Source: Brevibacillus agri (GTDB lineage: Bacteria > Bacillota > Bacilli > Brevibacillales > Brevibacillaceae). Taken from it: a stretch of DNA of 64,000 nt. Location: contig NZ_CP026363.1 in NCBI RefSeq assembly GCF_004117055.1, forward strand, positions 1,036,001 to 1,100,000. Reading direction: 5' to 3'. The translations under genes and the position numbers were made by a program. The notes beneath the pieces are model-generated. The model searched no databases. It was not told the DNA's origin and saw nothing but the letters and a program-made list of their open reading frames with translations. Of this stretch, positions 1-10,100 are shown in pieces (position 1 is the stretch's first letter; every line of letters begins with the position of its first letter).

Positions 1-239
1 TGTCCCATCGTGCCACGGTCCTTACGATCTACTCGATCAGCATCTTTTTCGGCACAATGGCGATCCTGCTCACCAAAACGACGAAGTGGACGACCATCAT
101 CGTCATGGTCGTACTCCTGATCGCCATCCACCTGGGCACCGAAATCGTCGGCCTCGTCAGCCGCCGCCACCGCCCGCTGATTAATGCGTATAGACGGTTG
201 AGGATTAAACAAGCCGAGCAAGAGCGGCGGACGAATTAA
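1..239 (+). CDS. tagO: Undecaprenyl-phosphate GlcNAc-1-phosphate transferase, C-terminal part (TagO/WecA family)
   Basis: The reading frame is already open at the window edge, so only the last 78 residues or so are present. They begin with SHRATVLTIYSIS, then a hydrophobic helix (ATG at 57 lies inside it), a second membrane segment (IIVMVVLLIAIHLGTEIVG) and a short basic cytoplasmic tail. The SHRATVL..Y.IS pattern followed by two helices matches the end of the MraY/WecA/TagO phosphotransferases, which load GlcNAc-1-phosphate onto undecaprenyl phosphate to start wall polymer synthesis. A strong terminator follows at once. Family assignment rests on a short segment; WecA-like or TuaA-like members are possible. 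Confidence 0.7.
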   Translation, partial: SHRATVLTIYSISIFFGTMAILLTKTTKWTTIIVMVVLLIAIHLGTEIVGLVSRRHRPLINAYRRLRIKQAEQERRTN

Positions 240-247
240 CGTGGGAA

Positions 248-281
248 GCCACTGCATTTTGAGATGCAGTGGCTTTTTTTT
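248..281 (+). terminator. Rho-independent terminator after tagO-like gene
   Basis: A 10-bp perfect stem (gccactgcat with atgcagtggc) closes a 6-nt loop and is followed by eight T residues. Confidence 0.9.
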
Positions 282-388
282 CGCCAATTTTTAGGGGGAA
301 GCTCTTAACTGTCGAAAGAAATTAGCCGATAAAGAAAAGGAGGAATAGGAGTAATCTGAGTACATTAACATAGGAGAGGTGAGCGGAA

Positions 389-3300
389 TTGTTGCAAGTT
401 GTGAAGGCAAAGCTGAGATCAGTGTTTATTACACTGGTTGTGGTTGCGGTTGTTCTAACAGGAATAATACCAGGCTCCTTACAGTCTAGTGCTGCCAGCG
501 GTAGTGTCGGAGGAGCAGGGATTACACTAATCGGTTTCTCAAAAGGTACGCAAAGTGATCCCTATATTCATTACGAACCAAGATTAACAATCAGTGGTAC
601 GTATGTGGGATTGAAGGATCCAAGGAATTTGCGTCTCAGCAGAAAAAATAACGGATTACTCGAAAAGTTAAGCGATCAACCTACCATTGTTGAAGGGACC
701 TCGACATTTACATTTTTCAACGTGGGTTTAAAACCGGGAATGAATGAAATTGGTTTCTATGAGCTAACCAATGCCGGAGAAGAAGTGAAGTTTACTTTTT
801 ATGTAATTTACAATGACACACCTGTTTTCAGCGACCTCAAAGTAGGGAATGTTCCATTATCAACCGATGTAACAGTTCCGACTATTGTTTATTCTTCCAG
901 ACCTTCAGCTATTACGGGTCGCGCCTTAAATGCGACAAATGTTCGTGTCGACAACCTTACAACGAATAAATCGTATACGACCAGAAGAGTAAATGATGGT
1001 GGTTCATTTGCCATCGACATGGTGTTGGCGAAGGGTTACAACAATTTGCGAATCACAGCATTGGCTGAGAACAAAGAAATTAATTTAGTAGAGCGTCAAG
1101 TGATTTACACGGATGAATACTCGAAACAGGGAGCAAACGATCACTTCTATAATGTCAAAATTGAGAAGACACCTCTTGACTCAGCAGGATTAGAGACCGT
1201 GGTAGATGAGAACATGAATGCTGAATTCATTGTTAGCGGTGATTTGCTGATTCACAAAGATAGTACGATTGAACCGTTTGGGGCGAGTGATCCGAAAACG
1301 ATTACGGATGCAGGTGAGATTCGAATTTACGACAGTAACGGAGATACAAAATTTAATCCTGAAGTGACGAGTCCTTCAATCCAGTACAAAGATACGTTAG
1401 GCGAGTACTTGCGCTATTCATTTTCTGTTAAAGTGCCAGGTACAACGAACTCCTTCGAGGATGGAAAGAAATATAGCCTGGCATTTTGGTATCCGTACAA
1501 CCAAGTCACAGTGGATGAGAGTGGCGTTGTAACGAGGACGCCAAAAAATGTGGAAATTGCCAACCATAAATACCCGATTCAGTACATGGATCAAGATAGC
1601 CCGCGTATTGAGAGCATGGTGCTTTCATCTGAAGGAAACGTGCAGGTCGACTTGAATAACGTCAACATTGTTCGTTCTTCGCCTTATACAATAGAGTTGA
1701 AAACGAAGAACATTTCAGATACGACTAAGTTCAAGATTTCGTACCTCTATGACACTACGAGAACTGATGACGATGACGCATTGGCTGGTCAATATGAAGT
1801 TAAACAAGATGATAAAGATACGAGTATCTTTCGAATAACAATCAAGAAGGCACCTTCCAAAGAAACGGATGTAAGGCTCACTTATGATAACAACAAGATA
1901 GAAAGAACCTTCAAGATTCGCCCGGAAGTCGTGCCGCATGTCCAATTAAGCTATGTCTCTTCGTCAGGAAAGACGGTTTATGTGGAAAAGGGTTTGACTA
2001 TTACTGATCTTAGTGACCCCTTAAATGGACAAGATCTGATTGGGCAAGTCCGTAACTATGCACCAGTTACACAAGGCAATGTGAAGGTGAAAATTGGAAG
2101 CGATCCTGTCACGATAACACCTCATCCTTCCGATGCTACACGTTTTACCATCAAGTCCGACGATTTGGGAAAAGTTTTAGAGAAAGATTCAAGCTCTGGA
2201 ATACGCGTTCTGGAAATTACTCTGGAGAATCAACCCAAATTGACCTTTAAGTACAACATTAGTTATATCAACGAAGTTGTGCCAAAAATCAAAGATGTCA
2301 AGTTTGAAATTGAGCAGAATAGCGAAACAGTTGTACTGTCTAAAAAGTCGACAGAAACTGATTATAACACCAGTGCTTTGTACCTCAGCGGCTTCAGCTT
2401 TGATGTTGAAGCAGCCGATGAAGTAACCGTTAAAAAAGACGGGAAAGTTATTGCTGTATTTAAAGATAAGTCGGGTACATGGGAGTTCCAAAAAATTGAT
2501 CCTGATTATCTCCAAAGCCTGAAAGCTGCGGTTCAAGGAACCGCGGATTCATCGAATACGAAGCTTGATTCGTTGTTTACAAGAAGTAATTTCGAATCGA
2601 CGGGCAACTCCTCAGATGATTCTTTTAAGGCTGAGATGGATGATTTCGATTATGTAAGCTTGCTCAATATTTTCGGAAAAATGGATAAGGAAGAAGCAAC
2701 CAAACGTTTGCCGCTCTTCCCGCTGGTATTACAGGAAGGCGGAAGCACCACATTCGAGATTTCGGCAGCAAAGGGTGACTTGATTACTCGTCAAAAATAT
2801 ACAATCAAACAGACTACACATTCGTGGATTGTATTGGATCCAATGAAGCGTGAAGGCGAGGATTACGTCACTGTTAACGCAAACAGTGCCAAGGTGCGGA
2901 TTTTTGCTGAGAATGCAGAAAAAATCTTGTTCGGTAAAGAAGAGGTTGTAGCCAAAAATACAACTGACCCGGAATTTGAGTTCAACGATAAATTGGGCAG
3001 GCCAATTCCAACCAATGGGTACTACATGTTCGAAAGCACGGTCTCTCTAAAGCCTGGACTGAATACCGTCAAGTATACGGTTGTCGTGAATGGGAACCAG
3101 TTTAAGGATGAGATCAAGATTTACAACGCGGGCTCTTCTGTCAGTGGAGCAGTTTATCGCGATATTTTAGGGAAAAAGGTCAGCTTCAGCGTATTTGAAA
3201 AGGCATTGGAGCTCAAATTTCCAACTGGAACGGTATTGCTTTCGCCGTCAGATGCTCGAGTTGGCGGTGAGGTGAATCACCCGCGTGATGACATCAATAT

Positions 3301-4402
3301 TGATGTGCCGCTTTATTTTGGGATTGCTGATCGTTCTACAGGACAAGTTGACCCTGATATTGAACCGGATAGCGATGACATAGAGGAAATGGAGGATATT
3401 CTTAAACCTGACTCCAATTTCAACTATGCGAGTCCACTTTATTATATTGACGCTGGAGTACAGGGAGCACCAGGGGGAACCGATCCTTATTACCAAGAAG
3501 ATGACGTTCTCATACGAGGAAAAGAAGTAGACCTCAAATTATGGCATAAGCGATATAGGGATAATTTGGTACCAAGCAAACAAGGTACACTATCCATTAA
3601 GTATGATTCTTCCATTGTCAATGCTGCCAACACTACTTTAGCGATTATGTACAATAATGGAGAAGGCTGGGTCAACATAGGTGGTGTTGTAAATACCGGA
3701 AAGAAAACGATAACGGTTCCTTTCCGTGGTTTCGGTTATTACATGGTTCTTAAAATTAAAAACAGCTTCCCCGATGTAGTGAACCACGAGTTTGCCCGTG
3801 ATGCAATTGAGACATTATACTCGAAAGGGATCATGGTAGCATCAGATTACAACTGGTTTGGGGCAGATATGAAAATCACTCGTGGGGAATTTGCTACGAT
3901 GATTGTAAAAGCGTTGGATTTGCCAATAAACGCTGGTCCGTATAGAGACGAAGCTAATTCCCGTCCTTCTTCTCCGACATTCAGCGATGTGGATCGAAAT
4001 GACAACAATCCATGGAACTGGAGCTATGAGTACATTGAGACGGCAGCTCGTGCCGGTATTGTTAGAGGCAAGGATGCGGAACGCTTCTTTCCGGACGACT
4101 CATTGACACGTGAGGAAGCCGCGATTATTATTGCGAGAGCTTTGAACTTGAAAACAGGCAACCCTGATACATCAAAAGTCGCTTTGGGAAAAATGTTTAC
4201 AGATGCTCACTTAACAGGATACTACGCTGTACCATCTGTATTGGCGGTTACAAAAGCAAAAATCATGAATGGAGAACCAAATGATGCTACAGCAAAGAAG
4301 CCGACATACCGATTCAATCCTAGAGGGGATTTGACTAGAGCGGAGATGGCAGTTATTACTTATCGCATCATGGTCCAACTCAAAAAACTGCCTAAACAGT
4401 AA
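389..4402 (+). CDS. Large secreted SLH-domain (S-layer-like) protein
   Basis: 1337 residues. The TTG start is preceded by aggagaggtgag at good spacing. An N-terminal signal peptide (basic start, hydrophobic core near residues 11-30, SSAASG cleavage region) marks it as exported. The body (about 40-1120) looks like a chain of beta-sandwich modules without a recognisable enzyme motif. Three SLH domains sit at the C-terminus (about 1126-1337), with the usual TRGEF, TREEA and TRAEM turns; SLH domains bind pyruvylated secondary cell-wall polymer. This is the reverse of the major S-layer protein at 7123, whose SLH domains are N-terminal. Likely a minor S-layer or surface-associated protein; its specific role is unknown. 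It stands alone between two terminators. Confidence 0.85.
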   Translation: MLQVVKAKLRSVFITLVVVAVVLTGIIPGSLQSSAASGSVGGAGITLIGFSKGTQSDPYIHYEPRLTISGTYVGLKDPRNLRLSRKNNGLLEKLSDQPTIVEGTSTFTFFNVGLKPGMNEIGFYELTNAGEEVKFTFYVIYNDTPVFSDLKVGNVPLSTDVTVPTIVYSSRPSAITGRALNATNVRVDNLTTNKSYTTRRVNDGGSFAIDMVLAKGYNNLRITALAENKEINLVERQVIYTDEYSKQGANDHFYNVKIEKTPLDSAGLETVVDENMNAEFIVSGDLLIHKDSTIEPFGASDPKTITDAGEIRIYDSNGDTKFNPEVTSPSIQYKDTLGEYLRYSFSVKVPGTTNSFEDGKKYSLAFWYPYNQVTVDESGVVTRTPKNVEIANHKYPIQYMDQDSPRIESMVLSSEGNVQVDLNNVNIVRSSPYTIELKTKNISDTTKFKISYLYDTTRTDDDDALAGQYEVKQDDKDTSIFRITIKKAPSKETDVRLTYDNNKIERTFKIRPEVVPHVQLSYVSSSGKTVYVEKGLTITDLSDPLNGQDLIGQVRNYAPVTQGNVKVKIGSDPVTITPHPSDATRFTIKSDDLGKVLEKDSSSGIRVLEITLENQPKLTFKYNISYINEVVPKIKDVKFEIEQNSETVVLSKKSTETDYNTSALYLSGFSFDVEAADEVTVKKDGKVIAVFKDKSGTWEFQKIDPDYLQSLKAAVQGTADSSNTKLDSLFTRSNFESTGNSSDDSFKAEMDDFDYVSLLNIFGKMDKEEATKRLPLFPLVLQEGGSTTFEISAAKGDLITRQKYTIKQTTHSWIVLDPMKREGEDYVTVNANSAKVRIFAENAEKILFGKEEVVAKNTTDPEFEFNDKLGRPIPTNGYYMFESTVSLKPGLNTVKYTVVVNGNQFKDEIKIYNAGSSVSGAVYRDILGKKVSFSVFEKALELKFPTGTVLLSPSDARVGGEVNHPRDDINIDVPLYFGIADRSTGQVDPDIEPDSDDIEEMEDILKPDSNFNYASPLYYIDAGVQGAPGGTDPYYQEDDVLIRGKEVDLKLWHKRYRDNLVPSKQGTLSIKYDSSIVNAANTTLAIMYNNGEGWVNIGGVVNTGKKTITVPFRGFGYYMVLKIKNSFPDVVNHEFARDAIETLYSKGIMVASDYNWFGADMKITRGEFATMIVKALDLPINAGPYRDEANSRPSSPTFSDVDRNDNNPWNWSYEYIETAARAGIVRGKDAERFFPDDSLTREEAAIIIARALNLKTGNPDTSKVALGKMFTDAHLTGYYAVPSVLAVTKAKIMNGEPNDATAKKPTYRFNPRGDLTRAEMAVITYRIMVQLKKLPKQ

Positions 4403-4432
4403 TACAGAATTGCGCTATATATTATAGAAGAA

Positions 4433-4467
4433 AAGCTGAAGAGGCGATTCGCCTCTTCAGCTTTTTT
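4433..4467 (+). terminator. Rho-independent terminator between convergent genes
   Basis: A 14-bp stem (aagctgaagaggcg with its complement) with a 3-nt loop and a T run. An A run precedes the stem, so it may serve both the SLH gene and yvyE, which converge here. Confidence 0.9.
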
Positions 4468-4508
4468 CGTGCACATTTCACAAAAGCCACCCGCTCAAGC
4501 AAGCAACT

Positions 4509-5168
4509 TTACTCCCCCGATTCATCCCCCACCGCTTCCACAGGCACCTCGACATACTCCTTCTCACCCAGGACAATCTGCGCCTGTCCATTCGTCAAAT
4601 CGGTAAACCGCTCCACAAACGCATCCTGCCCCCCCTCGGGAATCAGCACATGCGCGGTAACCTTGTCCGTAAAATCAGTCCCGCTCACCCGATATTCACC
4701 GATACGCAGCTCGTTCTCCACCTTGCCCCACCACGTATAGTCCACTGTCACCGAGATTGCCTGGTGCAGCGTATGCACAACGATTTTCGCGGCTTTCAAG
4801 GCTGCAACCGTTCCCGCTGTATAAGCCCGGACAAGTCCGCCAGCTCCCAGCTTGATTCCCCCGAAGTAACGGGTAACCACTACGACGGTGTCCTTTACGC
4901 CGTTTTTCTTGATGCACTCCAGGATCGGCTTGCCTGCCGTACCACTAGGCTCGCCATCATCACTTGAGCGTTGAATCTGGTCGTTTTCGCCGATGACAAA
5001 AGCGGAGCAATTGTGGGTGGCATCCCAGTGCTTCTTTTTAATCATGGCGATAAAAGCAACCGCTTCTTCTTCCGTCGTAACCCGCTGCGCATAGCCGATG
5101 AAGCGGGAGCGCTCGATGACGATGTAGTCCTCTCCATAGCCAGCGACGGTTTTGTATTCTGTAAGCAT
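4509..5168 (-). CDS. yvyE: YigZ/YvyE family (IMPACT family) protein
   Basis: 219 residues, the normal length for bacterial IMPACT-family proteins. The N-terminal UPF0029 domain shows the family signature: RSRFIGYA, HNCSAF, SSDDGEPSGTAGKPI and VVVTRYFGGIKLGAGGLVRAY. The last 70 residues fit the ferredoxin-like C-terminal domain. ATG at 5168 follows a gaggtgatt ribosome site. The molecular function is unsettled; a translation- or RNA-related role is proposed from the eukaryotic IMPACT protein. In B. subtilis yvyE neighbours degS; here degS is 31 kb away with the S-layer and accessory block between. Confidence 0.93.
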   Translation of the reverse strand: MLTEYKTVAGYGEDYIVIERSRFIGYAQRVTTEEEAVAFIAMIKKKHWDATHNCSAFVIGENDQIQRSSDDGEPSGTAGKPILECIKKNGVKDTVVVVTRYFGGIKLGAGGLVRAYTAGTVAALKAAKIVVHTLHQAISVTVDYTWWGKVENELRIGEYRVSGTDFTDKVTAHVLIPEGGQDAFVERFTDLTNGQAQIVLGEKEYVEVPVEAVGDESGE

Positions 5169-5454
5169 CGAACAATCACCTCAAGAAAAGGATAGCATGC
5201 AAAAATGATGTTGGCGAATCCTGAAATGTTTTTGACACAGAATCGTAGTAATCTATGAGGCAAAGAAGGACTAAATCAGAAAGGGATGATCTATACATGT
5301 TAAAGTGCGTGTAATCCCTTATGAAAATGCTGGTAGGGCACTAATTTTTCGTGTGCGAAACATTACTCTGTGATATAGTGATCTTGGGACAAACTGTAAT
5401 ATTTCAAGTAGTGAAAAGTTTTACAATCAATACAAGCAAAAGGAGTGGAATCAC

Positions 5455-6666
5455 GTGAATTTTCCATATTCGAGCAAAAAGTGGATGAGCATCAGTTTGG
5501 CGGCTGTACTCACAACCGCAATTGGAGCAGGAACCTTGACGGCATCTGCCAATACAGGAACAGAGGCGGCGAAACCGGCGCAGCCAGCACAAACCGTAGC
5601 AGCGGAAACAGGCAATACAACGACATCCGAGACTGCTGCACTGGAAGAGCTGACGCTGGAAAAAGCGATTGAACAAGCGTTGCAAACCAACAATACGCTC
5701 CAGAATGCACGTATTGACGCGAAAAATGCGGATTTGAACGAATCGCTTTCCTATATTACCTCTGCTGACATGTCCAAAGATATGATCGATTCCCTGGAAG
5801 GAACAAAAGAACAATTGAACGCCGCAAAGGCCAAGTACGTAGGGAATGCACAAGCAGAGATCAACAAAAAACTGAATGCACTGATGGTGAAAGCTACAGA
5901 ATCCAAAATCAGATTGGGTGCGCAAAATGTCTACTACAACCTCATTTTTGCGCAGGACGACTATGAATTGAAAAAACAAAGCCTGACGCGTGCAGAAACG
6001 CAACTGAAAGTGGCCAAAGCGGCATTTGATGTGGGAACAAAAGCAAAAACAGACGTCCTGCAGGCAGAAATGGGCGTAGCAGGGGCAAAGGCTGCTTTGA
6101 CATCCGCAGCAAATGCGGTAGAAGTAGCGCGCATGGATTTGAATGATTTTCTTGGCGTTGACCTGAACAAAAAGTGGAAGATCGTCTCCAGCAACAAACA
6201 GGTTGCGCCGATTTCCTTGACTTTGGAGCAGGCACAAGCTCAGGCTCTTTCCAAACGTGTCGAGATGACAAAAGTACAGGAAGAACTGAATTTGGCAGAA
6301 CTGAACGTCAAATTGATCGAGGAGTATTCGGCATTGTCGACCCTCCAAGGCCGCCAAGCCCGCAATAACGTAGATAAGTCGAAAATGGCGATCGAGGAAC
6401 AAAAACGCACCATCTCCAAGGAAGTTGCCCAAGCTTATTTGAATCTGAATGCGGCAAGAGAGGCGATTGAGTTCCAGAAAACAGCGAAAAACTCTGCTGC
6501 CGAGAGCTACCGTCTGACAAATCTGCGCTTTGAAAACGGCCTGGCGACTACACTTGAAGTGATCCAGGCAGAAGAAGAGCTTTCCGACCGCGAGAACCAG
6601 TACCAAAAAGCGATTCTCAACTACAACCTGGCTGTCGTAAACTTTGAAACAGCACTCGGCAACTAG
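5455..6666 (+). CDS. TolC-like (outer membrane efflux family) secreted coiled-coil protein
   Basis: 403 residues from GTG, preceded by aaaggagtgg. A signal peptide (SKKW, hydrophobic 11-28, TASA cleavage near 32) is followed by a low-complexity Ala/Thr/Glu linker (33-65). The rest is almost wholly helical and falls into two related halves. Each half carries the outer-membrane-factor type segment: LEKAIEQALQTNNTLQNARI and later LEQAQAQALSKRVEMTKVQE, plus LRFENGLATTLEVIQAEEEL near the end. In Gram-negatives these helices build the periplasmic TolC barrel. A Gram-positive cell has no outer membrane, so the role here is unknown; location next to the S-layer operon suggests the cell envelope. No membrane-fusion or pump gene is adjacent. 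Confidence 0.85.
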   Translation: MNFPYSSKKWMSISLAAVLTTAIGAGTLTASANTGTEAAKPAQPAQTVAAETGNTTTSETAALEELTLEKAIEQALQTNNTLQNARIDAKNADLNESLSYITSADMSKDMIDSLEGTKEQLNAAKAKYVGNAQAEINKKLNALMVKATESKIRLGAQNVYYNLIFAQDDYELKKQSLTRAETQLKVAKAAFDVGTKAKTDVLQAEMGVAGAKAALTSAANAVEVARMDLNDFLGVDLNKKWKIVSSNKQVAPISLTLEQAQAQALSKRVEMTKVQEELNLAELNVKLIEEYSALSTLQGRQARNNVDKSKMAIEEQKRTISKEVAQAYLNLNAAREAIEFQKTAKNSAAESYRLTNLRFENGLATTLEVIQAEEELSDRENQYQKAILNYNLAVVNFETALGN

Positions 6667-6725
6667 GCTTGTGTGACCAAGAAAGATTTGTAAGGTTTTG
6701 AACAGAACTGGAAAAAGGTTCAATG

Positions 6726-6754
6726 GTGACAGTCCGCCCTGCGTACCCTATAAT
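6726..6754 (+). promoter_or_regulatory. Sigma-A promoter of the S-layer operon (upstream)
   Basis: GTGACA (6726-6731), 17-bp spacer, TATAAT (6749-6754). It lies about 370 bp before the main start codon of the middle wall protein gene. The B. brevis cell-wall-protein operon is known for several tandem promoters in a long leader. Confidence 0.75.
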
Positions 6755-6780
6755 ACGAAGTGTGGCGGATGTCACTTCGT
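6755..6780 (+). promoter_or_regulatory. Inverted repeat at the transcription start of the S-layer promoter
   Basis: acgaagtg and cacttcgt form perfect 8-bp arms around 10 bp, beginning one base after the TATAAT box. Its position at +1 to +20 fits an operator or a 5' stabilising hairpin of the S-layer mRNA. Binding factor unknown. Confidence 0.55.
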
Positions 6781-6909
6781 ACATAATCGACAGGTGAATA
6801 CGAACCCACGAAAAAATCTTTAAATTTTTTTCGAAGGCGCCGCAACTTTTGATTGGCTCAGGCGTTTAATAGGATGTCACACGAAATACGGGGAATTGTG
6901 TAAAAAAGA

Positions 6910-6974
6910 TTCACGAATTCTAGCACTTGTGTTACACTATTGATTGTTGCATTTTACACAATACTGAATATACT
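6910..6974 (+). promoter_or_regulatory. Two further candidate promoters of the S-layer operon
   Basis: TTCACG (6910)-17 bp-TACACT (6933) and TTGCAT (6947)-16 bp-TATACT (6969). They lie 55-120 bp ahead of the first ribosome site of the S-layer gene and would add to the upstream promoter. Confidence 0.5.
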
Positions 6975-7012
6975 AGATATTTTTAACACAAAAAAGCGAA
7001 GCTGGCCTGCGA

Positions 7013-7032
7013 AAGGAGGTGACACGCGCTTG
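7013..7032 (+). promoter_or_regulatory. First of two tandem translation start sites for the S-layer gene
   Basis: A near-perfect Shine-Dalgarno (aaaggaggtg, 7013-7022) stands 7 bases ahead of a TTG codon at 7030. That TTG is in frame with, and exactly 31 codons upstream of, the ATG at 7123, which has its own ribosome site (gaggagga, 7103-7110). Tandem in-frame initiation sites have been described for the B. brevis 47 middle wall protein gene, and this layout matches what I recall of it. Confidence 0.75.
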
Positions 7033-7122
7033 CAGGATTCGGGCTTTAAAAAGAAAGATAGATTAACAACAAATATTCCCCAAGAACAATTTGTTTATAC
7101 TAGAGGAGGAGAACACAAGGTT

Positions 7123-10100
7123 ATGAAAAAGGTCGTTAACAGTGTATTGGCTAGTGCACTCGCACTTTCTGTTGCTCCAATGGCTTTCGCAGCAGAAGAT
7201 GCAACTACAACAGCTCCTAAAATGGACGCTGCAATGGAAAAAACCGTTAAGCGCCTCGAAGCTCTTGGCCTGGTAGCAGGTTATGGCAACGGCGAATACG
7301 GTGTAGACAAAACAATCACTCGTGCAGAGTTCGCTACTCTGATCGTTCGCGCTCGCGGACTGGAGCAAGGTGCGAAACTGGCACAGTTCAACACTACTTA
7401 TACTGACGTTAAATCTACCGATTGGTTTGCTGGTTTCGTAAACGTAGCTTCCGGCGAAGAAATCGTAAAAGGTTTCCCGGACAAATCCTTCAAACCACAA
7501 AACCAAGTTACTTACGCTGAAGCGGTAACTATGATCGTTCGTGCACTGGGTTATGAGCCAGCAGTTCGTGGCGTATGGCCAAACAGCATGATCTCCAAAG
7601 CTTCCGAGCTGAACATTGCTAAGAGCATCACTACTCCTAACAATGCAGCAACTCGTGGCGACATCTTCAAAATGCTGGACAACGCTCTTCGCGTAGACCT
7701 GATGGAGCAAGTTGAGTTCGGAACTGACGTTCGTTACGAAGTTACCAACAAAACTCTCCTGACGAAATACCTGAAAGTAACTGTAGTTGACATGGATTGG
7801 GCTCATGAGAAAGATCATGATTCCGACGATCTGCCACTCGTTACTAACGTACCGGCAATCGGCCTGGGTAAACTGAAAGCGAACGAAATTACCCTGAACG
7901 GTAAAGAAGCTGGTCTGGGCAACACTACTTACAAAGTTGCTGACGGTATCAACCCTAACGACTTCGATGGTCAACGCGTACAAGTGTGGATCAAAGATGA
8001 CAGAGAAAACGTAATCGTTTGGATGGAAGGTTCCGAGGACGAAGAAGTAGTATTGGATCGTCTGAGCGAATTTACCCTCAAAGGTAAAACTACTGACGGT
8101 AAAAACCTGAGCACTTCCGATCTGGCAGATCTGAAAGTGGAACTGGATGCAAGCGGCAAAACTTACCGCTTCAACAAAAACTCCAAAATTACTTACAACT
8201 TCAAACGTTACAGCGATCCAGTTGACGCTCTGAAAGAGATCATCTCTGCTAACGACAGCTTTGGTGTAAAAGTTGTTCTGGACAGCAATAACGAAGTTTC
8301 TTACATGCACGTAATTGACGACACCAAAATGAACCTGAACTCCAAAGCGAAATACGGTTCTGAAGTGATCGGCAAAATCGATGTTGAGAAAAAGAAAATC
8401 ACCAACCTCGACACTGGTAAGTTCAACAAGCTGGAAGACAAAGAAGAAGGCAAAGACTTCCTCGTATTCCTGGATGGCAAACCAGCGAAACTGAGCGACC
8501 TGAAAGAAGGCGACGTATACTCTGTATACTACGCTGATGGCGATGAAGACAAACTGTTGGTATTCGCTAACCGCACAGTAGTAGAAGGTAAAGTTGACAA
8601 AGTAGTTAGCCGCAGCACATCTGACTTCCGTCTGACTGTTGGCGGCAAAACTTACCGTATCTACCCAGGTGCCACTTACTCCGATAACGGAAACAAAGAC
8701 GTTAAAGATCTCGATGACAAAAACTGGGATTTGGTATCCAACCTGGATTCCGAAACAGTGAAACTGGTACTGGATGCTTCCGGCCGCGTTCGTCACATTG
8801 AAACGAAAGATCCAATCGACGATCGTAAACAAAAAGCAATCGTTACCAAAGGTGTTGTTTACAACACTGCGAAAGACACTTACGACTTCACTGTGTTGAC
8901 TCAAAAAGGTAAAAAACTGGCTCTGTCCCTGGAAAAAGAGGACATTTACAACGCTGAAGGCAAACACTACGGCCGCGACAACATGGAAGCTGATGAGCTG
9001 GAAGACATCCTGCAACCAAGCAAAGATGAGTCCATCGCTCTGCTGGAAGTAACTTTGGATTCCAAAGGCGAAGTTGACAAAGTTCAAATTCTGAATTCCA
9101 AACTGCGTAAATCGTCCGGTTCTGCTTGGGATAAACTGGCAGACGAAACCGACGATGTTGTTGGCGACTACGAAGTAACCGACAAAACTGCCATCTTCAA
9201 AATGACTGGCAAATTGGATACGTCTTCCAAACGCGCTGAACTGAAAAACCCAGGCATTGCTAAGTTCAAAGATATCGCTGACGAGGACGATCTGACAGTT
9301 TACTACTCCGTTGATGAAGATAAAGACGAAGTAGAAGCGATCTTCGTAGTAGAAGGCGACGGTCTGACTGGCGACACTTACTACGGTGTAGTTACAGAAT
9401 ACGGTTCTTCCAACAGACAAGACACCATCAAAGTTATTACTAAAGATGGCGACTCTGTAACAACAAAAGAGTACAAATTGGACGATGATCGTGAAGAGTT
9501 GCAAGATCGTGGTATCAAACGCGGCGACTTCATCGCATTCCAATTGAACTCCGATGATGAAGTAGTTGTTGATGACGTTATCGAAGTTGTTAACAACAAA
9601 GCAATCAATCTTAAAAACAACGTACAACTGGTGGATAAATCCGAGTGGAAAAATGCTAGCATCGAGAAACTGACAGTTGCTCGTGTAGATGATGTTAACG
9701 GCAACACCATCACTTACGAAGCTGGCAAAGGCGATACTCGCAAACTGCTGACTAAATCTTCCACTGCTTTCATCGACGTATACGATGATTTCGAAGCTGA
9801 AGATGGCGTAGAAGAAGGCGACTACATCGTTCTGCTGGACAGCAGCGAAATCGACGGCGATCGTTATGACTACGTTCTGATCGTAGGTAGCGTAGACTGG
9901 GTAGAAAAAGAAGGCGTAGATGAAAAAGCTGTTGAAGACTTCCTGAAACAATCTTTCGGCGATGACAACGGTGGCGGCAACGACGACTGGGATGCTGTTC
10001 CTTCTTCTGTAACTGTAGAAAATGGTAAATTCTCTATCGGTGTTGCGACATCCTATCTGTTCACTGTTGATTTGAACAAAGATGTTGACGCTAGCGAAGT

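Noticed and set aside
5404-6723. 439-codon minus-strand frame opposite the TolC-like gene
   Set aside because: Cys/Phe-rich antisense translation of an Ala/Gln/Lys-rich coiled coil; not a protein-like composition.
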